Positions 1-8,173 are shown, numbered from the stretch's first letter. The stretch is DNA of 14,809 bases from Cymbomonas tetramitiformis (GCA_001247695.2 LGRX02024594.1:1-14809); one strand, 5' to 3'. Program-made: numbers and translations. The notes: a model not told the origin generated them from the letters alone.

Positions 1-169
1 CGGTTGTCACATGAGACAGAGCACACTAGCTCATTTCGCATCACACTCAGCATACTAGAACTATATATATTATATCTTCTGTATGTTGAGAGAGATTCTG
101 AGTGCGAAACCCTGAGCGTTGCAGTGCTTCCTGTTTGACCTGTCTGTTTACTGACTGGGTCTTCTCGCA
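1..169 (+). repeat. 5' LTR (3' part visible)
   Basis: This stretch recurs at 5524-5694 with one difference, an extra CA in the downstream copy. It ends in CA (TTCTCGCA), as LTRs do. Its start is not visible, because the match is already running at base 1. A TG at positions 5-6 would give a 165-bp LTR, but the bases CGGT before it are also shared, so the true start is probably upstream. The segment following the LTR (GGTTTGGCCCC) shows no clear complement to the initiator tRNA-Met 3' end. Confidence 0.85.
61..75 (+). promoter_or_regulatory. TATA-like box in the LTR
   Basis: The run CTATATATATTATAT sits in the middle of the LTR, where U3 promoters of LTR elements carry their TATA box. It is preserved exactly in the 3' LTR at 5586-5600. 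A transcription start some 25-35 bp downstream (about 90-105) would leave R and U5 of about 70 bp. This is inferred from position and composition only. Confidence 0.5.
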
Positions 170-604
170 GGTTTGGCCCCACCACCGGCCTAAGGCTAGG
201 AGCCGATTATGGTCGGCTAAACGCTTAGGGAAGCGCCAAGGGGGCGCGCCATCTAGGGATCATGGAAGTAAAGTAGGCAAGTAGTGGTGAGTGAGAGGAA
301 TCGTACGTTCCGTTTCAGCGTTTAAATTAGTTAGGAAAATCCTGGGACGGCCTGATCAACCGTAGGGACCCTGACAATCTCGCGCGAGTACCTTTACAAA
401 TCGCGGGACTGAACGAAGAGCTCCTCCACGCCATCACCACTGACTGCTAACTGTGTTGTTTTGCATCACAGGCTTTCTTTCCCCTTCCCTTTTTGGCACC
501 CTCTTGGTGCTCCTGTTGTGAAATTTGATTGCTTGCTTGCTTATTATCCTGCTAGGGATTGCTAGTGTTGTCTTGCTTGTAGCTCTTTCTTTTAGATTTT
601 CGAG
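170..604 (+). other. Untranslated leader of the copia-like element
   Basis: About 435 bp separate the LTR from the gag ATG with no substantial ATG-initiated frame. Upstream ATGs exist (209, 262) but reach stops within a few codons. The leader contains a nested stem-loop at 189-229: outer arms CCTAAG/CTTAGG and inner arms AGCCGA/TCGGCT around a TTATGG loop. Such leaders often carry primer-binding, packaging or dimerisation signals. A strong splice-donor-like GTGAGT at 287-292 and a pyrimidine-rich acceptor-like CTTTCTTTTAG ending at 595 suggest a possible 309-bp leader intron. No standard primer-binding site was recognised. Confidence 0.5.
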
Positions 605-3600
605 ATGTCATCTACTCCGTTCGCCACACCGCCAGTTCTGCCGCGACGCTTGCTGACACACCCTCCAGGGGCAAGAAAACGGCAGCTTAAATTTGGTGCT
701 CTGAACGGCACACCAACGCCAGCGGATGCTCCGGACACGTCAGATTTATCAGTGCGCAACAACCTCGCATGGGAGTTATTGCGCAAACCCGCGGAGTTTG
801 ATGCACTACTCAGCGTCATCAAAGGGAAGTGCGTCGAGCCTGGAGAGTCTGCGAAGACCTGGAAATTCACTAGCAGCGAGAAGAATTCTCGTTTGCTTTT
901 GGACATCCTGGTCGAGCAACTCGATTCCAGGCTCACACTCGTTCACCCTAAGATGGCGTTGATGTTCGATTTGCAAAACCACGGTTTGGAGGTTCCGAAA
1001 AAGGCGAACCTCCTGCTGTTGGAATTGCTCCAGTCGCTTTGCGCAGGAGACGCCTTGCGTGTCCTGCGCAAGGCTGACAGACTCTTCCCAGGGGATGGGA
1101 AGATCGCGCTTGTTCATCTCGTGAGGCACGTTGTGCCCGATCACGAGGAGTTCAGCGCTGCGGACTTCCTATTCGCTGGTGACAGAGTTGACTTGAGAGC
1201 TGGCCAGGACCCAGCGGACTACATCGACGTGTTCCAGACTTCTCTGGACACCGTTGAGTCTGACTTGGGTCCTGGGTGCACCGTGACCATCTCCGAGAAG
1301 GCACGGATTGCATTGTTTCTCCGTAGGATCTGTCCCGTCTTTTATAAGGCGGTGCATGATGCCTACACAGAGGAGAAGCTCGACGCTGACTCCTCGCTTT
1401 CCTTGCTGACCTGCTTCCGTGAGACACGGGCAGTGCACAGGAACGCGGGGACGAAACTCAAGTCTCCACTAACAGCCGCTTTCTACAATGATGCAGGTTC
1501 GCATCACGGCGGAAGCCGTGGTGCACATGGCCGCAGGGGAGTCTCTGACCGCACCCCTTCCCGTCAGTACATTCCGCCTCGTCGCACTAACCCTTTTAAG
1601 GGATTTGGCTCTGGTTACCGTGCAGGAGTCTTTCCCCGTAAGGGTGGTAAGACGGGCGGTAAGGGAAAGCAGAAATCCGGCAAAGGCAAGGGCAAGGGCA
1701 AGTCCCGTGTCGTCTTTGATCGGCAGACCCAGCAGTTCCGAGGGGAATGCTGGACCTGTGGGTCAAAGGGGCACAGGGCTGCCGACTGCCCGAAGCTGAT
1801 GTCGGCTCATGCTTTCCACTTAGACCCGAAGCTGCTTGCGGAGCATGCTCGGACGGAGATCCTAGCCGCCCAGTTTCAGACTGCCTACGAGGAGTCTGAA
1901 CAGGCACTAGAGTCCTTCTGTCTGTTGCACGGCACCCCAGCAGTTGTCGGGTACCAGGAGGACTCGTGCTCTGATAGTGAGAGTGAGGAGAGTTCTCACT
2001 CCGCTAGTCAGGAGCACGGGGACTCCGATGAGTCTGACGACGATGGGGACTGGGACGGCCTCTCCGAGGCTCAACAACATGAGTGGGACCGCCTACAAGA
2101 ACATGCGGAAGCCAAATTCCAAAAGTTCTGTGCACAGTCCGAGAAGGTCTCGCTGTCACTCGGAAGAGTGCACTTCGGGATGTTCCGGACCGGCACAGAA
2201 CAGAAGGCTTGTGACCCCTTTCCCACTCCCCCCTACTTGCTGCCTGACATCCCTGCTTCTGCACCTGTCTCTGCACAGCATGATGCACCTCTCGAGGTGT
2301 CACAACACTCACCACAGTCCACGGCTGCGGTGGTGCTCGCCTTTTGCAGAGAGTATCATTCCGGCCAGACACAGCAGACACCGCACGGGTCAGCTCTTGT
2401 GGATCATGCTCCGCAGGACCGAGCAGACTCGTCGGTGGTGTCTGCTAGACTGTTTGCAGCACAGTGTGAGTCACTATCCTCGCCCGTCCACCACACGCAC
2501 ACCGTCCCTGCACTCACAGAGACTTGTTCTCTGTTTGCAGGAATGACGGTGGTGCAGGGTGACAGTGAGGACAGTGACATGTACACGGCACCGGCACCCA
2601 CCGAGCACTCTTCCCCACACCACACTCACAGTGCATCTTTGTTGAGGGAGGGGTCACGGAGCAGTGCGGTGCCCCCGCCTGCTTCCCCCCTGTCTGCTCC
2701 AGGGAAATCCCTGGAGCAGGTTCACTGGGAGCGGGTGTGGGAGGAGGACTACAGGTCCCCTACCGTTTGCCACGGTAACCTTTTGCCATCAAAGAGTTCA
2801 CTAGGAGCTAGGGGTGTAGCCCCTCTGGTGACGCCCCCGCCACCTGGCCCTCCTGACTTGTTGCTGTCTGATGCAGGCTCTGCCGTGTCAGTGTCCCCAC
2901 CAGCCAGTGAGCACCGGGTGCACACTGGGGGCACTGACACGGCCCCAAACTTTAACTCAATCAATCTTGGAGGTCGCCCTACAGAAGGGAGTCTCTCCCC
3001 CTCTTTCCTTCAGCAGTGTCCTCCTGTCCCCGCTCCGGTCCATGAGTCGCTTGACCTGACTGGTGACACGCACATGTCTGACACACAGGCACCACCTCCA
3101 CCGCCACGGCGTGTCGGTAGAGGTGGTGTCTCTATCTTCCGGTGTGCATTCATGCCCTTTGCCCTGTTCACTTGCTTCCTGGCAAGTGCTTCGGCGGAGG
3201 CCCTCTCAGCCGCAGCACCTGTTCAGGGAGTGTGGTACGGATTGACATTGTGTCAACCGGGGGGGGAGATGGGAGGTGGGCAAAGCAGTACTGCAGTCAG
3301 TCAGTACAGTCAATCAGTCCAGTCAGTCCAGTCAGTTTGGTCTGGGGATGGTGGTTTATCCGATGGTGGCTTACCTGATGGTGGCACTGGTATCACTCCT
3401 GATTGGTCTGCCACCCGGCAGTGTTCCTCTGGTGATGGTTCTGGGTATTCCTCTGGTTCCGACTGGTATTGGCAGTATGACTCTGGTCAGCACCGCCACT
3501 ATGGTTCTCCTCGTGGCTCCGACGGTTCCCCACCAGACAGCTCAGCCCAGATCTGTCTCCTTCAGGCGCTTGAGAAGCGGCGCCAGAGGTACAGAGCAGT

Positions 3601-5422
3601 ATCAGCTCTGCTCCTGACAGCCTTCCTTGGCATAGTCCTGACATGTCTCTACCAGAGTGTCTATGAGGAGTTCCTCGTCGAGGCTCACTTTGAGGCTGGT
3701 CACCACCTGTCACCGATCTCCGCTGTCTGCAGCCCTGTGACTCAGACTCCGCTCTACGGCGCCATGCAGTATGTAGGCGACACAGCTCTGGAGATGTGTA
3801 CCTGGTTTGGACTATTCTGTGCACCCCCTTCAGTCATCTTCTCCCAGGACCCCATGATACATCTGTACTCTATCACCGGTTCTGACACTGATGGCATTGT
3901 CTGTGACTCCGGTGCAACCGGCAATATCACCGGGTCCAGACACAGGATCACTGACCTTGATACCAGCAGGACCATATCCTTCAGTACAGTCATGACTGGA
4001 CCCGCTTCACGGACTGATGGCACCGGCACACTGAGACTGATCGGCAGAGACATACTGACTGGTGACATTGATGAGTACAGCATTCCTGGCTGCCATTTCA
4101 AACACGGCGCCAAAACCCTCCTGTCAACCCGAGTTATGCTCCGGGAGGGTTTCTCATCACCTGACTTCATCAGTATGACATATACCCATCTTGACTCTGG
4201 CCGGATATACTCTATCATTGATGATGGCACAGACTATCTTTGGGCAGAGCCAGAGTCAGCAGATGTCAGCTTTCAGGCCTTTCAAGGCAATAAGAAGAGG
4301 CACAGATCAGGGGACCCATCCGACTGGATGTGGTCCAACAGTCAGTACAGTACCTGGGCTACTACTCATGGTTCTCCTACGGCTACGGCCAAGCTGGGGG
4401 AACCAGCCTTTGATGTCTCTATGTTCGGCGACTCTCTCCCAGTCGGAGAGGGCAACAATCACCCTGCTCTTCAGCACTATCACAGTCAGAACAGTATATT
4501 CTCCGTCCAGTTGACTGGTTATTACTTCTATGCTAATCCGCCATTCACTATATCTATTCTGGACCGCCTTTTCACTAAAGGCAATGCTGACTTTCCTCTG
4601 GACCCTCATAATACTGTATATTTCTGGATAGTTCCCTATATGCCATCCCACAGGATCTGGCATAAGACCTGTACTATGGAGGTATTACATATCTGGCCTA
4701 CTGGTACTTCGGGGTTATTCAGCTACCTTGAGCGACACACCTACACCTCCACACACCCTCTCACCCCAGCTGGTTCTGACGGTGGACCTGGTCGGGTCTT
4801 CATCGATGGCACACCCTTTCCCATCTGCATCCTCTACCGAGACCGCCACACCCCGATCAGGGTCAGTCCTCCCCTTGAGCTGCATGATGCTCTCGGGCAT
4901 GCCTCGATGACCCGTATCCTCCGTCTCTATGACATGCCAGGGGTAGACTTGGGCAGACCACAGTGTTCCAGAGCAGCTCTTGCTTCACTTACCACCTGCT
5001 CTCAGTGGTGTGCAGTCTGTGCTACGACGGGCCTCAAACAAAAATCAGCCCCGAGCAGAGACCGCCTCCGTACCAGTCAGCAGCAGCCAGCCCGGAAATG
5101 GGCCTCAGACATGACAGGCCCCATCTCACCCAGTGGCTATAATGGGCACAGATACCGTATCCACTTCATTGACATCTCCACCAGATACCTATTTGTGTTC
5201 ACCGTTGCCTCTAAGGCAGACTACTATGTGTGTCTCCTGAGATTCATTGCCTATACCAGATCCCTCTCCTACGGCATTGATGAGCTATTCCTGTCCACCT
5301 CTACAGTCTCAGACACTGAGATGGTGCTGAGGACTGATTGTGCACCTGAGATGGCAGACATGCTGGAGTTGACATTCAGTCCGAGCTCAGTCATCAGAGT
5401 TGTCATCACCGACCCGCCATGA
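605..5422 (+). CDS. Gag-protease-integrase polyprotein of a copia-like element, C-terminally truncated
   Basis: The 1605-residue frame starts at the first ATG after the leader. Residues ~50-290 form the Gag region, with a motif RLFPGDGKIAL (about 159-169) shared in kind with the second gag in this window. A Gly/Lys/Arg-rich stretch (about 330-370) precedes a zinc knuckle C382-x2-C385-x4-H390-x4-C395 that binds RNA. Residues ~400-1080 are acidic, Ser/Pro/Thr/His-rich and contain hydrophobic segments near 842-864 and 998-1018. The aspartic protease starts at D1101 in CDSGATGNITG. The integrase finger is H1427-x4-H1432-x36-C1469-x2-C1472, followed by catalytic D1502 (SDMTG) and D1578 (RTDCAPE). 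The third catalytic residue, normally about 35 residues after the second Asp, would lie beyond the stop. Full copia polyproteins continue into reverse transcriptase and RNase H, which are absent. The protein could supply capsid and protease but not reverse transcription or strand transfer. Confidence 0.85.
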   Translation: MSSTPFATPPVLPRRLLTHPPGARKRQLKFGALNGTPTPADAPDTSDLSVRNNLAWELLRKPAEFDALLSVIKGKCVEPGESAKTWKFTSSEKNSRLLLDILVEQLDSRLTLVHPKMALMFDLQNHGLEVPKKANLLLLELLQSLCAGDALRVLRKADRLFPGDGKIALVHLVRHVVPDHEEFSAADFLFAGDRVDLRAGQDPADYIDVFQTSLDTVESDLGPGCTVTISEKARIALFLRRICPVFYKAVHDAYTEEKLDADSSLSLLTCFRETRAVHRNAGTKLKSPLTAAFYNDAGSHHGGSRGAHGRRGVSDRTPSRQYIPPRRTNPFKGFGSGYRAGVFPRKGGKTGGKGKQKSGKGKGKGKSRVVFDRQTQQFRGECWTCGSKGHRAADCPKLMSAHAFHLDPKLLAEHARTEILAAQFQTAYEESEQALESFCLLHGTPAVVGYQEDSCSDSESEESSHSASQEHGDSDESDDDGDWDGLSEAQQHEWDRLQEHAEAKFQKFCAQSEKVSLSLGRVHFGMFRTGTEQKACDPFPTPPYLLPDIPASAPVSAQHDAPLEVSQHSPQSTAAVVLAFCREYHSGQTQQTPHGSALVDHAPQDRADSSVVSARLFAAQCESLSSPVHHTHTVPALTETCSLFAGMTVVQGDSEDSDMYTAPAPTEHSSPHHTHSASLLREGSRSSAVPPPASPLSAPGKSLEQVHWERVWEEDYRSPTVCHGNLLPSKSSLGARGVAPLVTPPPPGPPDLLLSDAGSAVSVSPPASEHRVHTGGTDTAPNFNSINLGGRPTEGSLSPSFLQQCPPVPAPVHESLDLTGDTHMSDTQAPPPPPRRVGRGGVSIFRCAFMPFALFTCFLASASAEALSAAAPVQGVWYGLTLCQPGGEMGGGQSSTAVSQYSQSVQSVQSVWSGDGGLSDGGLPDGGTGITPDWSATRQCSSGDGSGYSSGSDWYWQYDSGQHRHYGSPRGSDGSPPDSSAQICLLQALEKRRQRYRAVSALLLTAFLGIVLTCLYQSVYEEFLVEAHFEAGHHLSPISAVCSPVTQTPLYGAMQYVGDTALEMCTWFGLFCAPPSVIFSQDPMIHLYSITGSDTDGIVCDSGATGNITGSRHRITDLDTSRTISFSTVMTGPASRTDGTGTLRLIGRDILTGDIDEYSIPGCHFKHGAKTLLSTRVMLREGFSSPDFISMTYTHLDSGRIYSIIDDGTDYLWAEPESADVSFQAFQGNKKRHRSGDPSDWMWSNSQYSTWATTHGSPTATAKLGEPAFDVSMFGDSLPVGEGNNHPALQHYHSQNSIFSVQLTGYYFYANPPFTISILDRLFTKGNADFPLDPHNTVYFWIVPYMPSHRIWHKTCTMEVLHIWPTGTSGLFSYLERHTYTSTHPLTPAGSDGGPGRVFIDGTPFPICILYRDRHTPIRVSPPLELHDALGHASMTRILRLYDMPGVDLGRPQCSRAALASLTTCSQWCAVCATTGLKQKSAPSRDRLRTSQQQPARKWASDMTGPISPSGYNGHRYRIHFIDISTRYLFVFTVASKADYYVCLLRFIAYTRSLSYGIDELFLSTSTVSDTEMVLRTDCAPEMADMLELTFSPSSVIRVVITDPP
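3128..3196 (+). other. Coding segment for a first hydrophobic, membrane-like helix in the polyprotein
   Basis: Residues about 842-864 run VSIFRCAFMPFALFTCFLA and on to SASAEA, a hydrophobic stretch of transmembrane length. A basic stretch (RRVGRG) lies on its N-terminal side and a small-residue, signal-peptidase-like ASA-E follows. Copia Gag-Pol proteins normally have no membrane segment between the zinc knuckle and the protease. Prediction is by eye only. Confidence 0.45.
3290..3390 (+). repeat. In-frame low-complexity repeats (CAGT-rich, then GATGGTGGC-like)
   Basis: A CAGT/CAGTC-rich microsatellite-like run at about 3294-3336 encodes QYSQSVQSVQSVQSV-type repeats. It is followed by three GATGGTGG units (about 3347-3385) encoding DGGLSDGGLPDGG. 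Both preserve the long frame. They lie between the two hydrophobic segments and suggest that this part of the polyprotein tolerates length change. Confidence 0.6.
3596..3658 (+). other. Coding segment for a second hydrophobic, membrane-like helix
   Basis: Residues about 998-1018 read AVSALLLTAFLGIVLTCLYQ, preceded by a basic cluster EKRRQRYR. This looks like a type-II or stop-transfer membrane helix with positive residues on one side. It lies about 80 residues before the protease catalytic DSG. The predicted topology is inference. Confidence 0.5.
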
Positions 5423-5482
5423 CCGCTGTCATCACCGACTCGACCTGACCGCTGTCATCACCGATACGGCTCGACACCTCTG
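5402..5482 (+). repeat. Three-copy 26-bp tandem repeat at the deletion junction
   Basis: GTCATCACCGA recurs at 5402, 5428 and 5454, exactly 26 bp apart, with the intervening bases also similar (GACCGCT before each later copy). The array starts in the last codons of the polyprotein, contains its stop codon at 5420-5422, and leads into the short spacer before the 3' LTR. Its position exactly where reverse transcriptase sequence should begin suggests it arose with the internal deletion. Confidence 0.7.
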
Positions 5483-5523
5483 ACTACCTCACTGACCTGA
5501 TTGTCATCTCCTCTGATCGAGTT

Positions 5524-5694
5524 CGGTTGTCACATGAGACAGAGCACACACTAGCTCATTTCGCATCACACTCAGCATACTAGAACTATATATATTATAT
5601 CTTCTGTATGTTGAGAGAGATTCTGAGTGCGAAACCCTGAGCGTTGCAGTGCTTCCTGTTTGACCTGTCTGTTTACTGACTGGGTCTTCTCGCA
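5524..5694 (+). repeat. 3' LTR
   Basis: Direct repeat of 1-169 with a two-base CA insertion as the only difference I could find. It ends TCTCGCA followed by host-like DNA TAACATAATG. The left boundary is uncertain: the 5' copy is cut by the window start, so this LTR may begin somewhat before 5524, for example at one of the TG dinucleotides between 5490 and 5528. Confidence 0.85.
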
Positions 5695-5973
5695 TAACAT
5701 AATGATTGAATAACATCCTCCATCACCATCTGATTGGTTTGATACATCTCTTTTTGCGAGGGGGAGGAAGAGTATAGATTCATTCATTTTTCATACAGCT
5801 GCCACAAATTGATTTACATCATTGTGATTTTGCTTGGAAGATTAAATTTGACTTATTGACACATAAAGTTCATTGTGAAGAAATCATAGATGCATATTTC
5901 TCCGGCTCTATCATATTATATGAAGGGCACTAACACTGGAGAACGATGGTTTTTCAAATGTGAATAAGCTATA
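5695..5973. other. Non-coding flank between copia element and MITE
   Basis: AT-rich DNA with stops in all frames at short intervals. I see no gene, RNA gene or strong repeat in it. It is presumably older sequence into which the LTR element inserted. Confidence 0.6.
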
Positions 5974-6141
5974 CAGTAATCACTCAGTAATAAGAAGACC
6001 CGCCAATAAGAAAGTAGCCAGCTTTTTTGATTTCTTCACAATATTTAACACATAACACTCCATATTTAAGATCTCTATATAAATAAGAAAGTTGCTAGGC
6101 TGACCTAAAATTCCTGTTTTCTTAAAATCGAGTGTTTACTG
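5974..6141. mobile_element. MITE, pogo/Tc1-mariner type
   Basis: The 168-bp segment starts CAGTAATCACTC and ends GAGTGTTTACTG, terminal inverted repeats matching at 11 of 12 positions. The pairing extends imperfectly to about 20 of 26 positions. It is flanked on both sides by TA, the target duplicated by Tc1/mariner and pogo transposases, and CAGT...ACTG ends are typical of pogo-like families. The interior is AT-rich and carries no coding capacity, so it would depend on a transposase elsewhere. Confidence 0.72.
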
Positions 6142-6983
6142 TATTGTAAGCTTACGACCATCACTTTGACGTCAACAGCCTGAGATGCTGATTGTCGAAA
6201 TTCAAGAGTTGAAAGATTCGATGAATCAATCTTGATACATGTGTTTTGATTGATAAATTGTTGATCCATGGTTTCTCCCCAAATCTAGAGAAGCTGGCAC
6301 ACAAGTTGTTGCCAATGTCTTAAGGAAAGCATCTGAGCAAAGGATTGCCAGTTGTGCCATCAGGCATCGAATTCCATAAACAACAAAGCCGAGTGAGTAA
6401 ATCCGCCACTCTAGCTATTTGCCCGTCATTCCTTCTAGGTTCATGACAAGAGACAATTCATCAAAGTCATACACCAATACATAAGTCACATGCATGGTTG
6501 CACAGTTTGTATCCTAATGCCATTCCATCAAGGTTAAGCATCTTGACAGTAACACTGGCCAACCAAAAGCCTTCCTGTCTTCGGATATCTTGAGCATTCT
6601 CATTTCCAGCTCCATTACTCGCCAGGATGCTAATCCTCAAAGCCGCACACTTGAGGCGAGCCTTATGAGACAGTGACCTTTGGCTTGTGGGGCGTCAACC
6701 CCTTATCATCCAAATCCTGAACACTTGTTAACACCTGGATAAATTTAACATGATGCAACTTAAGTGGGATTATAAGTTCCACATAATCATATTGTCTACG
6801 TATGCTGAAGGCATAACTGCTGCATATGGTTACAATAGGTCGCAGCTTCTATAACATTGTGGCTTCTAAGTCAAAAGCTGATAGCCGATGACTTTTGCCA
6901 ATAATTGCCGACCAAATAATAATCAGGCCGTGGAAACATGTACCCAAGAGGTTTTCGTCCATCGGTCACATATATATATATCA
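6142..6983. other. Stretch without a recognisable gene
   Basis: About 840 bp of mixed-composition DNA with no open frame that looks like protein and no tRNA or rRNA signature. It holds a perfect 10-bp palindrome GTAAGCTTAC at 6146-6155, beside the MITE end, and a short (TA)n run at about 6969-6981 just before the 22-bp repeats. I see nothing else I can support. Confidence 0.55.
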
Positions 6984-7105
6984 GGGCTGCATCCCAAGAA
7001 CTGCAGGGCTGCATCCCAAGAACTGCAGGGCTGCATCCCAATAACTGCGATGCACCTTCGGTGCAATGGGTTGCAACCCGAGAACTGCAGGGTTATATCC
7101 CTAAC
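6984..7105. repeat. 22-bp palindromic tandem repeat
   Basis: A 22-bp unit, beginning GGGCTGCATCCC and ending AGAACTGCA, starts at 6984, 7006 and 7028. After an 18-bp insertion that itself forms a hairpin (TGCACCTTCGGTGCA), related units follow at 7068 and 7090. Each unit holds a near-palindrome GGGcTGCATCCC, and each junction creates the palindrome CTGCAG. A diverged copy lies at 7758. The unit length is not a multiple of three and no coding role is apparent. Confidence 0.8.
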
Positions 7106-7757
7106 ATTTTTTACCTGCATCAAATTGATATGACAGGAGCAGGAATTGATCCTTCCTTGCTAAGGTGTAGTGAGCCTCGTATAAATCATACCCTTACACA
7201 GATACGCATATGCGGGTACCAATATCTGTGAAAAACTGCTAATGCTACCTTTGCCAGCCGTGGTTTGTCATCGGACTTTTGGCCAATCATCCGCAGCTAC
7301 CGGAGATTGAGGTAGACGGAGTTGTGATCCTGAGTTGTGCTTGACAAACATAACTAAACAAATTTCACATTAGTACGTGGCGAATCCATTCTCACTCATC
7401 GCGATAGATGTTCGTCAAAGCGCGCGTACCGGACCGAAAAAGGGAGTTTGGCAGACGGGTGAGGATTTAAAGTGGACTTATAAAGACCCTCCGATATCTC
7501 GTAAGCAGGGCCTCCTCCGCTGCATTAAAAAGAAGCCATTTCGAAATATTCGAAAGGGGCTCTCCATAGTATTCCTGTGAGCTTCGGGGGAGTAAGCTCT
7601 CTGAAGGGAGGAAGAGGTGGATGCATTATCGCCGAGAATCGTTCGTTAAATCGTCGATCATCGAAGGTGTCGACGGCAAGCGCAAATATCTATCCGTAAC
7701 GTAAACCTCGGAAGATACCTTGAAACGTCACTCTGAAATACGATACGCAATTCATGG
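7106..7757. other. Stretch without a recognisable gene
   Basis: About 650 bp. The longest frame (7377-7580 on the plus strand) resembles no family I know and starts without an ATG-based context, so I do not call it. A perfect palindrome CGCATATGCG lies at 7205-7214. A segment near 7459-7480 resembles one near 7797-7818 (both contain TAAAGTGGACT), which hints at an old dispersed repeat. Confidence 0.5.
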
Positions 7758-7795
7758 GGGCTACATCCTAAGAACTGTAGGGCTAAATGCCTAAG
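7758..7795. repeat. Isolated diverged copy of the 22-bp repeat
   Basis: GGGCTACATCCTAAGAACTG and the following partial unit GGGCTAAATGCCTAAG match the units at 6984-7105 with a few substitutions. The copy lies about 650 bp away from the main array, so the unit is dispersed rather than confined to one tandem block. Confidence 0.65.
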
Positions 7796-7956
7796 GTGAG
7801 GGACTAAAGTGGACTCAGTTCCCCCCAATAACCTAAAAACGCCATGAGGGACGCCTCAAATCGGTGTAAGAAGACTGGTACCAGCAAGAAGCGACAACAA
7901 CAAAGACATCATAGACATAAACAAAGGTATGCCCGTTGTGAGGTCACAACTCTTTT

Positions 7957-7992
7957 AAGAGGGGAGATCTGTCAGGGTCATGACCGATGACA
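7957..7992 (+). other. Possible polypurine tract and LTR start
   Basis: AAGAGGGGAGATC is directly followed by TGTCAGGGTCATGACC and, shortly after, TGACA. A purine run touching a TGTCA-type terminus is how the 3' LTR of Ty3/gypsy-like and other LTR elements begins. The bases upstream (about 7860-7955) read as a basic, Gln/Arg-rich peptide in one frame, which could be a pol tail but matches nothing I can name. No second copy or LTR end is visible. The perfect palindrome GGTCATGACC at 7976-7985 lies inside. Confidence 0.3.
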
Positions 7993-8053
7993 TATGTGTC
8001 ATACATGTCATACGTGTCATACCTGTCAGACATGTCATACCATGTCATGTCAT
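7990..8053. repeat. 10-bp minisatellite (TGTCATACNN)
   Basis: Around eight imperfect units of about 10 bp, each with TGTCATAC or a close variant (TGTCATACA, TGTCATACG, TGTCATACC, TGTCAGACA), run through this segment. Some units shrink to CATGT steps near 8041-8053. The array leads directly into the 60-bp duplication and may have given rise to part of it. Confidence 0.7.
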
Positions 8054-8173
8054 GTCGTGTCATATATTATTATGACAATCGTCAGTACGGTCGACCATGA
8101 CTGTACATGTCGAGTCGTGTCATATATTATTATGACAGTCGTCAGTACGGTCGACGATGACTGTACATGTCGC
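8054..8173. repeat. 60-bp tandem duplication with internal inverted repeats
   Basis: Two head-to-tail 60-bp copies (8054-8113 and 8114-8173) differ at only three positions that I can see. Each holds arms GTCATA/TATGAC around a six-base loop, and a GTACGGTCGAC segment followed by ATGACTGTAC. The similarity of the copies indicates a recent duplication. Confidence 0.85.

Larger units (their letters stand above)
1..5694 (+). mobile_element. Ty1/copia-like LTR retrotransposon, internally deleted
   Basis: Two nearly identical direct repeats bracket a single gag-protease-integrase reading frame, in the domain order of Ty1/copia elements (protease, then integrase; reverse transcriptase and RNase H should follow). 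Here the frame ends inside the integrase core and the 3' LTR begins about 100 bp later, so reverse transcriptase and RNase H are missing. The LTRs differ only by a CA indel, which points to a recent insertion of an already deleted, non-autonomous form, or to a deletion after a recent insertion. The 5' end is not certain: the repeat identity begins at the first base of the window, so the LTR may extend upstream. No target-site duplication can be tested for the same reason; the 3' flank starts TAACA. No polypurine tract is obvious before the 3' LTR. Confidence 0.88.

Noticed and set aside
170..190. Primer-binding site for initiator tRNA-Met after the 5' LTR
   Set aside because: The bases after the LTR (GGTTTGGCCCC) do not match the expected TGGTATCAGAGC-type complement. 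Another tRNA or an internal tRNA cut could prime, but I cannot name it.
6984..7105. CRISPR-like array
   Set aside because: The 22-bp units follow each other without unique spacers and the setting is eukaryotic.
7377..7580. 67-codon plus-strand frame
   Set aside because: Short, basic, no known motif, and in a region with no supporting context.
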